Assembly: GCF_007896895.1 (NCBI RefSeq)
Contig: NZ_VOGW01000170.1
Coordinates: 1 to 64,000, forward strand
Direction: 5' to 3'
Length of the DNA: 64,000 nucleotides
Origin: Streptomyces misionensis
GTDB taxonomy: Bacteria > Actinomycetota > Actinomycetes > Streptomycetales > Streptomycetaceae
In this document: one piece after another, positions 36,931 to 44,665 of the stretch
Position numbering within the stretch: the stretch's first letter is position 1
Layout of the letters: the number at the start of each line of letters is the position of its first letter
Made by a program: the position numbers and the translations under genes
Notes under the pieces: generated by a model
Told to the model about the DNA's origin: nothing
The model's input: only the letters and a program-made list of their open reading frames with translations
The model's database searches: none

Positions 36931-37428
36931 GATCTCGCGATGGGTGTTGACGTCCGTCGACGCTGGACGACGCCGATCTTTCGGTAGGCATCGTGTGCCT
37001 GGAGGGACGTCAAGCGTCCGTCCAGCGCCGACGGGCGCCAACAGCCGTTCCCCGCAGAACATCCCTCGAAGGAACAACGTGGTGGCGGCGGCGAAGGCGC
37101 CGAGCGGTGCTCGGTCTACACCGAGACATCGAGGTCGGAGGCGGTATAGGCATCCGCCCGGCGCCCACGAGACCGCCACCACATGCAGGGCGTCCGCCGG
37201 CCTATGGCGAGACACCGCATGTCCGGATGGGTTCAGGCATGACGGCCCTGCTGTTCGAACAGCCCGGAGCTTCCTGCACTGGCTCGGGCTGCCCTTAGAT
37301 GGGGATTAGGCGGTAGCCGGCCTCCAGGCCGCGCACGGTCTTCGGCTCGCTGATGTCCAGGCAGTGGGTGGAGACGGCGGCGGCCCCGATGTGGTCGTCC
37401 AGACCGGGGCCGCGGCGGCGGCCGCGCA
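36931..37428. other. Non-coding stretch between IS110 and the integrase fragment
   Basis: No supported gene. Probably contains the IS110 outer boundary and degraded element DNA. Confidence 0.4.
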
Positions 37429-37581
37429 GAACTCCTCGGCCACGCCCACATCGGCGTCACCGCCAGCGTCTACGCCCACGTCCGGGTCTGCCTCCAACGC
37501 CAGGCCATCGACACCCTTGGCACCGCCCTCAACCCGACCGACACCCCTGACGACCCACCCGCCGCAGCCGTCGTCCCCTGA
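37429..37581 (+). pseudogene. C-terminal fragment of a second integrase, opposite orientation
   Basis: Reads ELLGHAHIGVTASVYAHV, then RVCLQRQAIDTLGTALNPTD and PPAAAVVP before TGA. This is closely similar to the last 50 residues of the integrase at 32539-33822 but lies on the other strand. The stop is followed by CGTTGCCGTCAGCGTTGCCG, also found after the intact integrase. Only the tail carrying the catalytic Tyr survives. Confidence 0.85.
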
Positions 37582-37607
37582 CGTTGCCGTCAGCGTTGCC
37601 GTCAAAC

Positions 37608-37653
37608 GAAACAAGGTCCCCTCCGCACCACTGCGCGGAGGGGACCTTGTTTC
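37608..37653. terminator. Very strong bidirectional hairpin terminator
   Basis: Perfect 19-bp inverted repeat (GAAACAAGGTCCCCTCCGC and its complement) around an 8-base loop, between converging genes. It contains AAACAAGG/CCTTGTTT, giving a T-rich end on both strands. Confidence 0.9.
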
Positions 37654-37696
37654 TGCCCCCGAGACTCTGAACTCTCCGTTCGAAGAGGAAGTGACC

Positions 37697-38179
37697 CTAA
37701 ATCGGTGGACTACAGGGAACCAGTCGAGACAAGAACTCCTCGAACGATCCCGCTACTGTACGAGGAACGCGATCTTCATCGATGTAGGCGACAGAGGGTT
37801 CGCCAGTCGGGCCGGACTCGGAATAGTCGAGCATTACCGCGTCATGCCCACCTGAGGGCATATCGCAGATGACCACGCCAATTTCCGGGTACTCCCACTC
37901 TGCGATCAGGTCAGCGCTCCCCAAGCCAGAGATGGAATCAATCCCCCACTTCCCTCCAATTCCGAGAAGTGCGCGAATCTCGAAATGGTCGGAAGCCCAG
38001 GATGTAGCGAAATCGGTGGGGTAACGGCGGCGCTTCAATACTCCGCCGTTCTTCTCCGATAGAGCGGCTACGTAGCTTGACGGAAGCTGCAGGCCCAGGG
38101 CCTGCTGAGCCCTACTGATCATTTCAACGCTCAGGGGTGGACCCGTGTAGAAGTCTCCATCCTCAAATAGTTCATTCAT
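37697..38179 (-). CDS. SUKH (SMI1/KNR4)-family immunity protein
   Basis: 160 aa: ISRAQQALGLQLPSSYVAAL, the typical first helix-turn, then KNGGVLKRRRYPTDF, IGVVICDMPSGGHDAVMLDY and EPSVAYIDEDRVPRTVAGSF, the standard SUKH order with the GGHD segment. Such proteins neutralise nuclease toxins of Rhs/CDI type. ATG overlaps the toxin stop (TAGTGATG) with GGGAGG ahead. It pairs with the HNH-like toxin tip directly upstream. Confidence 0.85.
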   Translation of the reverse strand: MNELFEDGDFYTGPPLSVEMISRAQQALGLQLPSSYVAALSEKNGGVLKRRRYPTDFATSWASDHFEIRALLGIGGKWGIDSISGLGSADLIAEWEYPEIGVVICDMPSGGHDAVMLDYSESGPTGEPSVAYIDEDRVPRTVAGSFEEFLSRLVPCSPPI

Positions 38180-38181
38180 CA

Positions 38182-38706
38182 CTACCTCCCTCCCGAGAAT
38201 CCACCCGTATGGGCTGTCCGTTTATGGGCCTCTGTCTCGATCAGCTGCATGAGACCAGGCTCTTGATGGTCGTGCCAGGTATAGCCATCCGGCGTCTCGC
38301 TGAGCCCTGCCGCACGGTTCGATCTCGCGAAATCTGTTCCGCGACTTCCGGAAAGCTCGATCCGAACATCAGGCACATCCGGATGACGCCATGCCGAGAA
38401 ATCGGGAAAGCCGTTCTCATCGAATGGAACATTGGCCTTCGGGTGAACACCCCCCGCTAGCTTCCCATTTCGCACCTTCGGTATGCCGCCATCGGCACAT
38501 TCACAGACTGCGGGGTGCCCTGTAACTGCACCGCCACAATTGTGAACCAGGACCGGAGTGGCCCCCGCCAGCACATAGTACGTGTGGAGGTTCCCGACGG
38601 TGAGGTCGTAAGTCGTCTTTTGCTGGTGGAAGTTGCGGACGGCTGCGACGGTGGCTGTGGTGCCGTTGGGCTGGCGGAGTTTGGTGCCGGGGGTCAGACC
38701 GGCTCA
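38182..38706 (-). pseudogene. Orphan Rhs toxin tip: Hint end plus HNH/EndoVII-type nuclease
   Basis: The frame opens after a TGA at about 38706 and gives LTPGTKLRQPNGTTATVA, TTYDLTVGNLHTYYVLAGAT, PVLVHNCGG: the end of a Hint domain almost identical in style to the large Rhs protein's. The toxin part follows: HPKANVPFDENGFPDFSAW, GTDFARSNRAAGLSETPDGY, TWHDHQEPGLMQLI, HKRTAHTGGFSGG. This matches WHH-type HNH/EndoVII nucleases; the motif here is WHD rather than WHH. No start or Rhs body remains, so it is a silent cassette with its immunity gene. Confidence 0.8.
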
Positions 38707-38917
38707 GTCGAGTTCCGGCAGCCGCGCCATGCCGGTTCGCCGGGTTCGCCCCGTTTCATACAAGGGGTTGTCACGGGACATCAACTCCCCTGTCACAGCG
38801 GCATCTTGAATCGGCCCGCATTGCAACGGCCCGCCCGGAAGCAGGCATCCCCAAAAACGAACGACAGCGGCTCGCCAGTTCGAGCGAACCGGACAAGACC
38901 ACCTCGCAGGAGTGCAC
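38707..38917. other. Promoter region of the DUF4232-like lipoprotein
   Basis: No gene seen; it contains a CAGGAG ribosome site just before the next start. Confidence 0.4.
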
Positions 38918-39634
38918 ATGCGCGTCAAGAAGATCTCCGCCCTCGCCGTGATCATCGCCGCGGCAGGCCTCTCGTTGACCGCGTGCGGTGGCAGCGACGC
39001 TTCGAGCACGGCCGCGCAGAGCAGCACGCCGGCTTCCGCAAGCAGCTCCACAGGTGGCCCGGGCCAGGCCGGCGCTTCCTCCAGCACCTCCAGCGACACC
39101 AGCGGCAGCGCGGGAACCACGACCAGCGGCAGCACCAGCGGCGGGAACGACACCGGCACCAGCGGCAGCACAGGGAAAAAGGCCGCCACCCGCACCGGGA
39201 CCACCGCGTCGGGCACCCCGTGCAAGACCGACCACCTCGGCTTCAGCGCCGCCTCCGCCGGAGTGAAGAACGAGATCGTCGTCAACCTGAAGAACACCGG
39301 CTCCACCACCTGCAGCATGCACGGCTTCCCCGGCGTCCAGCTCCTCGGCGCCGACGGCCTGGGCGACAAGGGCCCCGACGCCGCCCGCACCGACACCACC
39401 GCGCCCGCCGTCACCATCGCCCCCGGCGAGGAGACCCGCTTCCTCCTCCACTACATCCCCGACACCAGCGGCTCCGGCAAGACCTACACCAGGCTCGCCG
39501 TCACCCCGCCCAACGAGACCGTCTTCGACGTCATGGACCTCGACGGCCTCAGCATCACCGTCCCCGCCACCACCGGCAACGCCCCCGACGTGTACGTCGA
39601 CCCCGTCGGCTACCACACCGGCACCGGCAAGTGA
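38918..39634 (+). CDS. DUF4232-type lipoprotein
   Basis: 238 aa. Signal with lipobox LSLTACGG; Cys 22 or so would be lipidated. A long Ser/Thr/Gly linker (STSGGNDTGTSGSTG) leads to a beta-sandwich: PCKTDHLGFSAASAGVKN, VVNLKNTGSTTCSMHGFPGV and DLDGLSITVPATTGNAPDV. The paired Cys and the SMHGFPGV block are the family's hallmark. An extracytoplasmic anchored protein of unknown role, common in Streptomyces. Confidence 0.88.
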   Translation: MRVKKISALAVIIAAAGLSLTACGGSDASSTAAQSSTPASASSSTGGPGQAGASSSTSSDTSGSAGTTTSGSTSGGNDTGTSGSTGKKAATRTGTTASGTPCKTDHLGFSAASAGVKNEIVVNLKNTGSTTCSMHGFPGVQLLGADGLGDKGPDAARTDTTAPAVTIAPGEETRFLLHYIPDTSGSGKTYTRLAVTPPNETVFDVMDLDGLSITVPATTGNAPDVYVDPVGYHTGTGK

Positions 39635-40080
39635 CCCCAGCGTCAGCCGGCGGGGCCGGGGGCGCCGCCGAGTGGGCGCCGAGCACGCCACGGGTCCGCA
39701 GCTCCTCCACGTCCGGCAGACGGACTCTGGGGATGGCATCAAGCAGGTCGGCCTGGGCGGCGCGAATGCTGTGCGGGGCCTGAGGGCCGGCGCCAAGAGT
39801 GCGGCGGACAGCCACGCGGTCCTCGTACAGGGAATGCTGCACACGGCGAGTTCTGCCCGCTGGGCTCTGGGACGGCTCTGCCTGCCCAACAGTCATCCCG
39901 ACGGACACGAAACGGTTCCATCCCGCGCGAGGCACCTCCCCTGTGCCGATGACAGCCGTAGTGGACGGGCAGGCCCGCTGGCCCCCTCGCCCGGCCTTCG
40001 TCATGTCAGTTCCGTGTCAGCGGTCCGTGTCACTCTCTTTCCCGTGAACGACCCCGGAAACTGAAGGGGGTCGGGAGCGG
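39635..40080. other. Stretch without a supported gene
   Basis: On the reverse strand a short piece reads plausibly (RAAQADLLDAIPRVRLPDVE) and may be a gene remnant, but no family or boundaries can be given. Confidence 0.4.
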
Positions 40081-40177
40081 GGAGAGGTGCCCGGAGTGGT
40101 TGATCGGGGACCAGCGAGCACGCCTCAAGGTCGGATCCCGTCAGGGGTCCACGCAGGTTCGAATCCTGCCCTCTCCG
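40081..40177 (+). tRNA. Class II tRNA-like gene (Ser/Leu type), probably degenerate
   Basis: Acceptor GGAGAGG/CCTCTCC is perfect with discriminator G; D arm CCCG/CGGG; variable arm GGATCCC-GTCA-GGGGTCC has 7 pairs; T arm GCAGG-TTCGAAT-CCTGC. The anticodon arm does not form a normal 5-bp stem: the best fold is GACC/GGTC with a 16-base loop. A CAA or TCA triplet lies in the right area but cannot be assigned. A strong hairpin terminator starts 9 bp later, so it may be transcribed. Confidence 0.5.
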
Positions 40178-40185
40178 CATCACGC

Positions 40186-40226
40186 GGCACGCCGCTCACC
40201 GGGAAGCACCCGGTGAGCGGCGTGCC
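40186..40226 (+). terminator. Hairpin terminator after the tRNA-like gene
   Basis: Perfect 18-bp inverted repeat GGCACGCCGCTCACCGGG / CCCGGTGAGCGGCGTGCC with a 5-base loop. Confidence 0.85.
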
Positions 40227-40253
40227 CATACCGTGTAGCGCGCGACCGTGCCG

Positions 40254-40619
40254 TCAGTAGTGCTGTTCCCGGTAGACGCCGTCGGTGTCGGCGCCCCGGG
40301 CCCAGTCGCCGAAGCTCGTATTGCCCAGTTCAAGGTTGACGATGAAGGAGCCCGCTGCGGCGAGGGTGATCCTGAACGGGTCGTCGTCCTCGTCGGGCAG
40401 GTTGTTCACGGCCAGCAGCGGGAACTCCGCTGAGGTCAGGCCCTGTTCGTCGGCGATGAGGAGGAAGGCGCTGTCGGGCCAGTCCTCCTCGTCCCGGCCG
40501 ATCAGCGCCTGGAGTTGGTCCGCCGTAAATCCTGCATTGCGTCGATCGACGAGTCCGCCAACTCGGGCCAGAACCTCCTCGACCCGCACCAACCTGTCTT
40601 CACGGTGGCTGGGGTCCAC
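40254..40619 (-). CDS. DUF6924-like protein (possibly truncated)
   Basis: About 121 aa: QALIGRDEEDWPDSAFLLIA, LPDEDDDPFRITLAAAGSF and VNLELGNTSFGDWARGADTD. The last block resembles the family end 'Lsl(a)Nm(d)F.(e)fa...D.dGvfRg'. The first 35 residues overlap the start of the DUF3800-like gene on the other strand, so the start is uncertain; it may begin at an internal GTG. Function unknown. Confidence 0.5.
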   Translation of the reverse strand: MDPSHREDRLVRVEEVLARVGGLVDRRNAGFTADQLQALIGRDEEDWPDSAFLLIADEQGLTSAEFPLLAVNNLPDEDDDPFRITLAAAGSFIVNLELGNTSFGDWARGADTDGVYREQHY

Positions 40620-41283
40620 CTCCCTGACGACCTCGCCGCCTCCATCGTCGGCGAGGTCCGTGGGCAGCTCCCGCCCAATCTGCGCGAGCCGAAGTACACG
40701 TCGCTGGCGGGTTCCAGCCGCGGGCGGAAGTCGCTGATGAACGCCTTCTCGCGCCTGCCCGAGGGGAGCGTGCAGACCTACCTAATCGACAAGCGATTCA
40801 TGGTGGTGACCAAAATGGTCGACGTGATCGTGGAACCCATGGCGCACCGGGACGGCTACAACCTGTACGAGGGGAAGGAAACCCTCGCACTGGCGAACAT
40901 GCTGCACCTGGCTGGCCCGGTCATGGGGGATGCGGACGCCTACGACCGGATGCTCCACGCGTTCGTGAACTGGGTCCGCCAGAAAGCCATAACCGACGAG
41001 CTGTACGCGGCCGTGGCGGCCCTCAAGGCTTCCGCGAAGGACCAGCAGTTCGCCGAGTACGTGGAGATCCTGGAGTACTGCCGGTCCATCGCCGACGAGA
41101 CCGCAGCGGAGATCGCATCCGGGGGGCATCGGGACGAGCTGGATCCAGCGATCCCAAGCCTGTACTGCCTTGCTACAACGTTCGGTCAGACCCTGGGCAA
41201 GTTCCGCCTGGTGCACGACGCGTCGAAAGTCGTCGACCGCAACACCACTCGCCTGCACACCGTGCACCTCCTCCCCGACCCCG
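40515..41283 (+). pseudogene. DUF3800-type (RNase H-like) protein, 3' end replaced
   Basis: From TTG: CIASIDESANSGQNLLDP carries the family's IDES motif, then VFTVAGVHLPDDLAASIVGE, LIDKRFMVVTKMVDVIVEP, and SKVVDRNTTRLHTVHLLPDP. The family normally continues to a second acidic motif near the C-terminus (a KSS..Q.AD block); that is absent because the sequence switches to an IS701-type piece. DUF3800 proteins have an RNase H-like fold of unclear role and are often found in defence islands. Confidence 0.55.
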
Positions 41284-41415
41284 CCCGTGTGGGACCGGGA
41301 ACTCAACGAGCTCTTCCTGCGGATCGGGGGCCGCTTCACGCGGGTGGAGCCCCGGCGCCGGATGCGTGGCTACGTGCGCGGGCTGCTGAGCCCGGTAGGC
41401 CGCAAGAACAGCTGG
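41284..41415 (+). pseudogene. IS701-family transposase N-terminal fragment
   Basis: PVWDRELNELFLRIGGRFTR and RVEPRRRMRGYVRGLLSPVG, followed by RKNSW, is the conserved start of actinobacterial IS701 transposases. It stops there, so only about 44 codons remain, joined to the DUF3800-like remnant. Confidence 0.7.
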
Positions 41416-41490
41416 GTGCGCCACGAGGCGCTATATGACCGAGTGGAGGTGCGAGACCTCTACCGCCCGGCCGTCGCAGCGGCCGGGTAG

Positions 41491-41832
41491 AAGCTGAGGG
41501 CAGTCCGGACCGGGGAACGCCGGTGAGGATGGAAAGCAGCCCTGACAACGCCGGGACGGCGCGGTACTGCCAGACGCGTCGGGTTCGGCCCTCGACAAGG
41601 GCGAGAACGTCCTGTACCTGCCCGCCTGCGGCGACCCGAAGTGGCTCAAGGACGCCGCGACCACTTCGTTCATCCGCGGCGTGTGCGTGCAGGGCACGAC
41701 GTGAGGCAACGCCCTGCTGATGCCCGGCGGGAAGAGCACCGAGGAGGCCGAACCACGGTCTTCTTCGTCGTCAGGGCCTTTGTCGGCGCCCCAGGCCCGA
41801 TGATCCGGGCCGCCAGGGACGTACGGGTCGTC
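41491..41832. other. Degraded region
   Basis: Around 41555-41730 one frame (LDKGENVLYLPACGDPKW, TTSFIRGVCVQGTT, then TGA) looks like part of a former secreted or metabolic protein. I do not recognise the family. Nothing else seen. Confidence 0.35.
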
Positions 41833-42435
41833 TTACGGTGTGCGCCAGGCGGCGAGGACGGCGTCCGCCGCGGCGTGGAGGTCCCGGGCGGGCGTGCCGT
41901 CGCACACCTGCGTGGAGACGCCGAGCAGAAAGCCGTGGATCATGGTGGTGAAGCCATCCACGTCGGTGTTCTCGGCGAGTTCTCCCGCGGCGACGCCGCG
42001 GACGACACACTCCCTGATGCCCGCCCGGTCCACCGCGCGGCGTGCCGCCACGGCCCGCCGCACCGCGGCGTCGCCGTCCCCCTGGGCCCGGACGGTGCCC
42101 GACAGGGCGACGAGGCACCCGCGGGGGTGGGAGGTGTCGGTCTGCATGTCGATGGATCCGTGCAGCATCGTGGCGACGGCCTCACGCGGGCTCAGGGCCG
42201 CGTCACCGTTGAGGTCGGTGACGCGGCCCGGCCCGGCGAGGTAGTGCTCCAGCGTCCGCTCGAACAGCCCGTGCTTCGAGCCGAACGCTCCGTACAGGCT
42301 TGCCGAGGACAGGCCAGTGCCCTCCCGGAGCTGAGCCATCGATGTCGCTTCGTAGCCCTGCTCCCAGAACAACCGCATCGCGGCTTCCAGGACCCCTTCC
42401 ATGTCGAAGGCGCGGGGACGGCCGGCGGGGGACAC
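41833..42435 (-). CDS. TetR-family transcriptional regulator
   Basis: 200 aa from GTG with AGGAGG 7 bases upstream. HTH: AMRLFWEQGYEATSMAQLRE, GTGLSSASLYGAFGSKHGLF. The C-terminal half (RGCLVALSGTVRAQGDGDA, AAGELAENTDVDGFTTMIHG) resembles the TetR_C_16/AcrR-like group. It follows the MBL hydrolase gene by 58 bp on the same strand and may control it. Confidence 0.9.
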   Translation of the reverse strand: MSPAGRPRAFDMEGVLEAAMRLFWEQGYEATSMAQLREGTGLSSASLYGAFGSKHGLFERTLEHYLAGPGRVTDLNGDAALSPREAVATMLHGSIDMQTDTSHPRGCLVALSGTVRAQGDGDAAVRRAVAARRAVDRAGIRECVVRGVAAGELAENTDVDGFTTMIHGFLLGVSTQVCDGTPARDLHAAADAVLAAWRTP

Positions 42436-42493
42436 GGAACACCTCCTGTATATCCGGCGTAGCGGAATGATTAATCCAGTTTAGTGGGTGTGG

Positions 42494-43408
42494 CTACGGA
42501 GCCGTCGCGTCTGTCGCGTCATTCCAGGGGCGCCAGCGGCCGGAGCCGTCGACGGTTCCCAGCTGCTGGTCGGCGAAGTGGACGCCGAAGCCGTAGACCC
42601 CGTCCCGCGAGAGATAGTCCACGAGCCGGCGCCGTGACCGTTCGGCCTCCTCCCGGTCGGTGTCGAGAACCACTTCCCAGTCCGGGTGCTGGACCTGCAC
42701 CGGTGAGTGCATGGCGTCGCCGAAGGCCACGACCTCCCGGCCGTCGCCGGTGTCGAGTATCCAGGCGGTGTGCCCGGGGGTGTGCCCGGGCAGGGACCAT
42801 GCGCGGATGCCGTCGGCGATCTCGGTCCCGTCGGCCACGATCACGCTGCGTTCGTCCTGGCCGGCCAGGACCGGACCGTCCCCGGGCGCGACGCTCTCCA
42901 GCTCGCCCTTCCCGACCATCCACCGCGCCTTCGTGAACAGGCTCCGCGGATCCTCGACCGCGTCGGGCCGGGCCCATCCGGTGTGGTCGCCGTGGAAGTG
43001 GGTGAAGGCGACCATCTCCAGCTCGGCCGGGTCCACGCCGAGGGCCGCCAGCGACTCGGGCAGGTCCCGCACATGGCCGAAGGCATGCTGGAAGTGCTCC
43101 AGGTCCTCGCCCGATATCCGGCCATGGCCGGCGTCGATGAGCAGCCGGGTGCCGCCCCTCTCGACGAGCAGTGCCCCGCACCCCATGGGCAGATGGCCCG
43201 CCTCGGTCATATGCGTGCGGTGCGGGTGCCAGTCCTCCTCGGCGGAGGCCGGGTAGACCCGGGTCGGGATCATGTCGACGCCCGCGTCGGGAACGTAGCT
43301 CAGGGTGAGTTCGCCCAGGGTGCGTGTCCAGATGACGGGGAGCCGGAATCCAGAGCCGTCGCTGTGCTCGACGCTCTTCATCGAGGTGTGCTGCTCTTGC
43401 GTTGCCAC
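42494..43408 (-). CDS. MBL-fold metallo-hydrolase
   Basis: 304 aa. Metal ligands are visible: FTHFHGDHTGWA (HxHxDH), LPGHTPGHTAWIL (third-site His), and AFGDAMHSPVQ (Asp and His). The N-terminal strand region includes CGALLVERGGTRLLIDAGHG. Related enzymes are lactonases (AHL or quinolone signal) or other ester hydrolases; the substrate is undetermined. GTG start with AAAGG upstream; ATG 27 bases in is an alternative. Confidence 0.9.
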   Translation of the reverse strand: MATQEQHTSMKSVEHSDGSGFRLPVIWTRTLGELTLSYVPDAGVDMIPTRVYPASAEEDWHPHRTHMTEAGHLPMGCGALLVERGGTRLLIDAGHGRISGEDLEHFQHAFGHVRDLPESLAALGVDPAELEMVAFTHFHGDHTGWARPDAVEDPRSLFTKARWMVGKGELESVAPGDGPVLAGQDERSVIVADGTEIADGIRAWSLPGHTPGHTAWILDTGDGREVVAFGDAMHSPVQVQHPDWEVVLDTDREEAERSRRRLVDYLSRDGVYGFGVHFADQQLGTVDGSGRWRPWNDATDATAP

Positions 43409-43699
43409 GGGATCATGCCTTTCGTGTGCGTGTGTGCCGTAGGTGGTGGTGGGTGTGGCTTTGTTTACGACTTCGACTTCGTCGAGCAGTGCTTGTTCAC
43501 GGCTTCGGGAGGCGCCTGGCGCCCCCGAGAGGCGATGTTCCGGGAGGCACCCGCCGCCCGCAGTCGGCAACGGCGCGACGGCTGCTGCGGCCTTCGCCCG
43601 TAGCCAGTGCTTTGCCGAGACCGCCGTGGCGCGGTCGACGGCGACCCGCCAGCCACCACTGCGGTGCTATCCGTGTGAACAGAGCCATGGGTGGTGCGC
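43409..43699. other. Intergenic region
   Basis: No supported gene or structure. Confidence 0.4.
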
Positions 43700-44665
43700 T
43701 CATGGGGCGACCACGCGGATCGGTGTGCCGGCGGAGTACGCGAGGATGTCCTCGAGCGTGTCGGCGTAGAAGATGTCGTAGGTGCCCGCGGTGACGTAGC
43801 CCAGATGCGGCGTGAGCACCGTGCGCGGGGCGGTGCGCCACGGCGAGCCGGCCGGGAGGGGCTCGGTGGAGTGGACGTCCAGGCCGGCTCCGCCGATGGT
43901 CCCAGCGTGCAGGGCCGCGAGCAGGGCCTCCTCGTCGACGACGGGTGCGCGCGAAGTGTTGATCAGCAGCGAGTCCGGTCGCATGAGCGCGAGGTCGTCG
44001 CGGCCCAGGAGTCCGGTGGTGCGGGCGGAGAGCTTGAGGTGGATCGTCACCACGTCGGACGTGGCCAGCAGCTCCTCCTTGCCGACCGGGGTGACCCCGA
44101 CGGCACGGGCGTGTTCGGTGTCGAGGTGGGTGCTCCAGGCGACGACGTCCATGCCGAAGGCGAGCCCCACCCGGGCCACGCGGGTGCCCACGCCGCCGAG
44201 CCCGATGATACCGAGGCGGGCGCCGTGCAGATCGCGCCCGACGGTCCGCTGCCATGCGCCCTCGCGGACGCCGCGGTCCTCGGCGGGAATCGAGCGGGCC
44301 AGGGCGTGGATCAGGCCCCAGGTGAGTTCGGCCGTCGATATCAGCCCCGCCCCGCGGGTGCCCGACACCACGATGCCGCGCCGCCCGGCCGCGGCCACGT
44401 CGATGGCCGCGTTGGCCGGGCCGGTCGTCACCAGCAGGCGCAGGTTCGGCAGCCTGTCGATGACCGCAGCCGGGAGGGCGGTGCGCTCGCGCATGGCCAC
44501 GACGACGTCGTACGGCTCCAGCGCGGCGACCACGTCCTCGGAACTGCCCAACGGCTCGGTGAAGACGGTGAGTTGGGTGCCGTCCGGCAGGGTGCTCCAG
44601 TCTGTGTATCGGCGCGCGACTCCCTGGTAGTCGTCGAGGATCGCCACTCGATGGATCTCAGGCAC
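43700..44665 (-). CDS. D-2-hydroxyacid dehydrogenase
   Basis: 321 aa. Rossmann motif LGIIGLGGVGTRVARVGLAF (GxGxxG), hinge strand LINTSRAPVVDEEALLAALH with the catalytic Arg, DVHSTEPLP with Glu region, and LTPHLGYVTAGTY holding the catalytic His. The family reduces 2-keto acids to D-2-hydroxyacids with NADH or NADPH. GTG start with AGGAGG 7 bases upstream. The start overlaps the MFS stop by 8 bp, so the two are translated together; the pump may carry a related organic acid. Confidence 0.92.
   Translation of the reverse strand: MPEIHRVAILDDYQGVARRYTDWSTLPDGTQLTVFTEPLGSSEDVVAALEPYDVVVAMRERTALPAAVIDRLPNLRLLVTTGPANAAIDVAAAGRRGIVVSGTRGAGLISTAELTWGLIHALARSIPAEDRGVREGAWQRTVGRDLHGARLGIIGLGGVGTRVARVGLAFGMDVVAWSTHLDTEHARAVGVTPVGKEELLATSDVVTIHLKLSARTTGLLGRDDLALMRPDSLLINTSRAPVVDEEALLAALHAGTIGGAGLDVHSTEPLPAGSPWRTAPRTVLTPHLGYVTAGTYDIFYADTLEDILAYSAGTPIRVVAP

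Noticed and set aside
40081..40177. Selenocysteine tRNA (selC)
   Set aside because: Length is similar and TCA occurs, but the acceptor is 7 bp, the D stem only 4 bp and no anticodon stem surrounds TCA.
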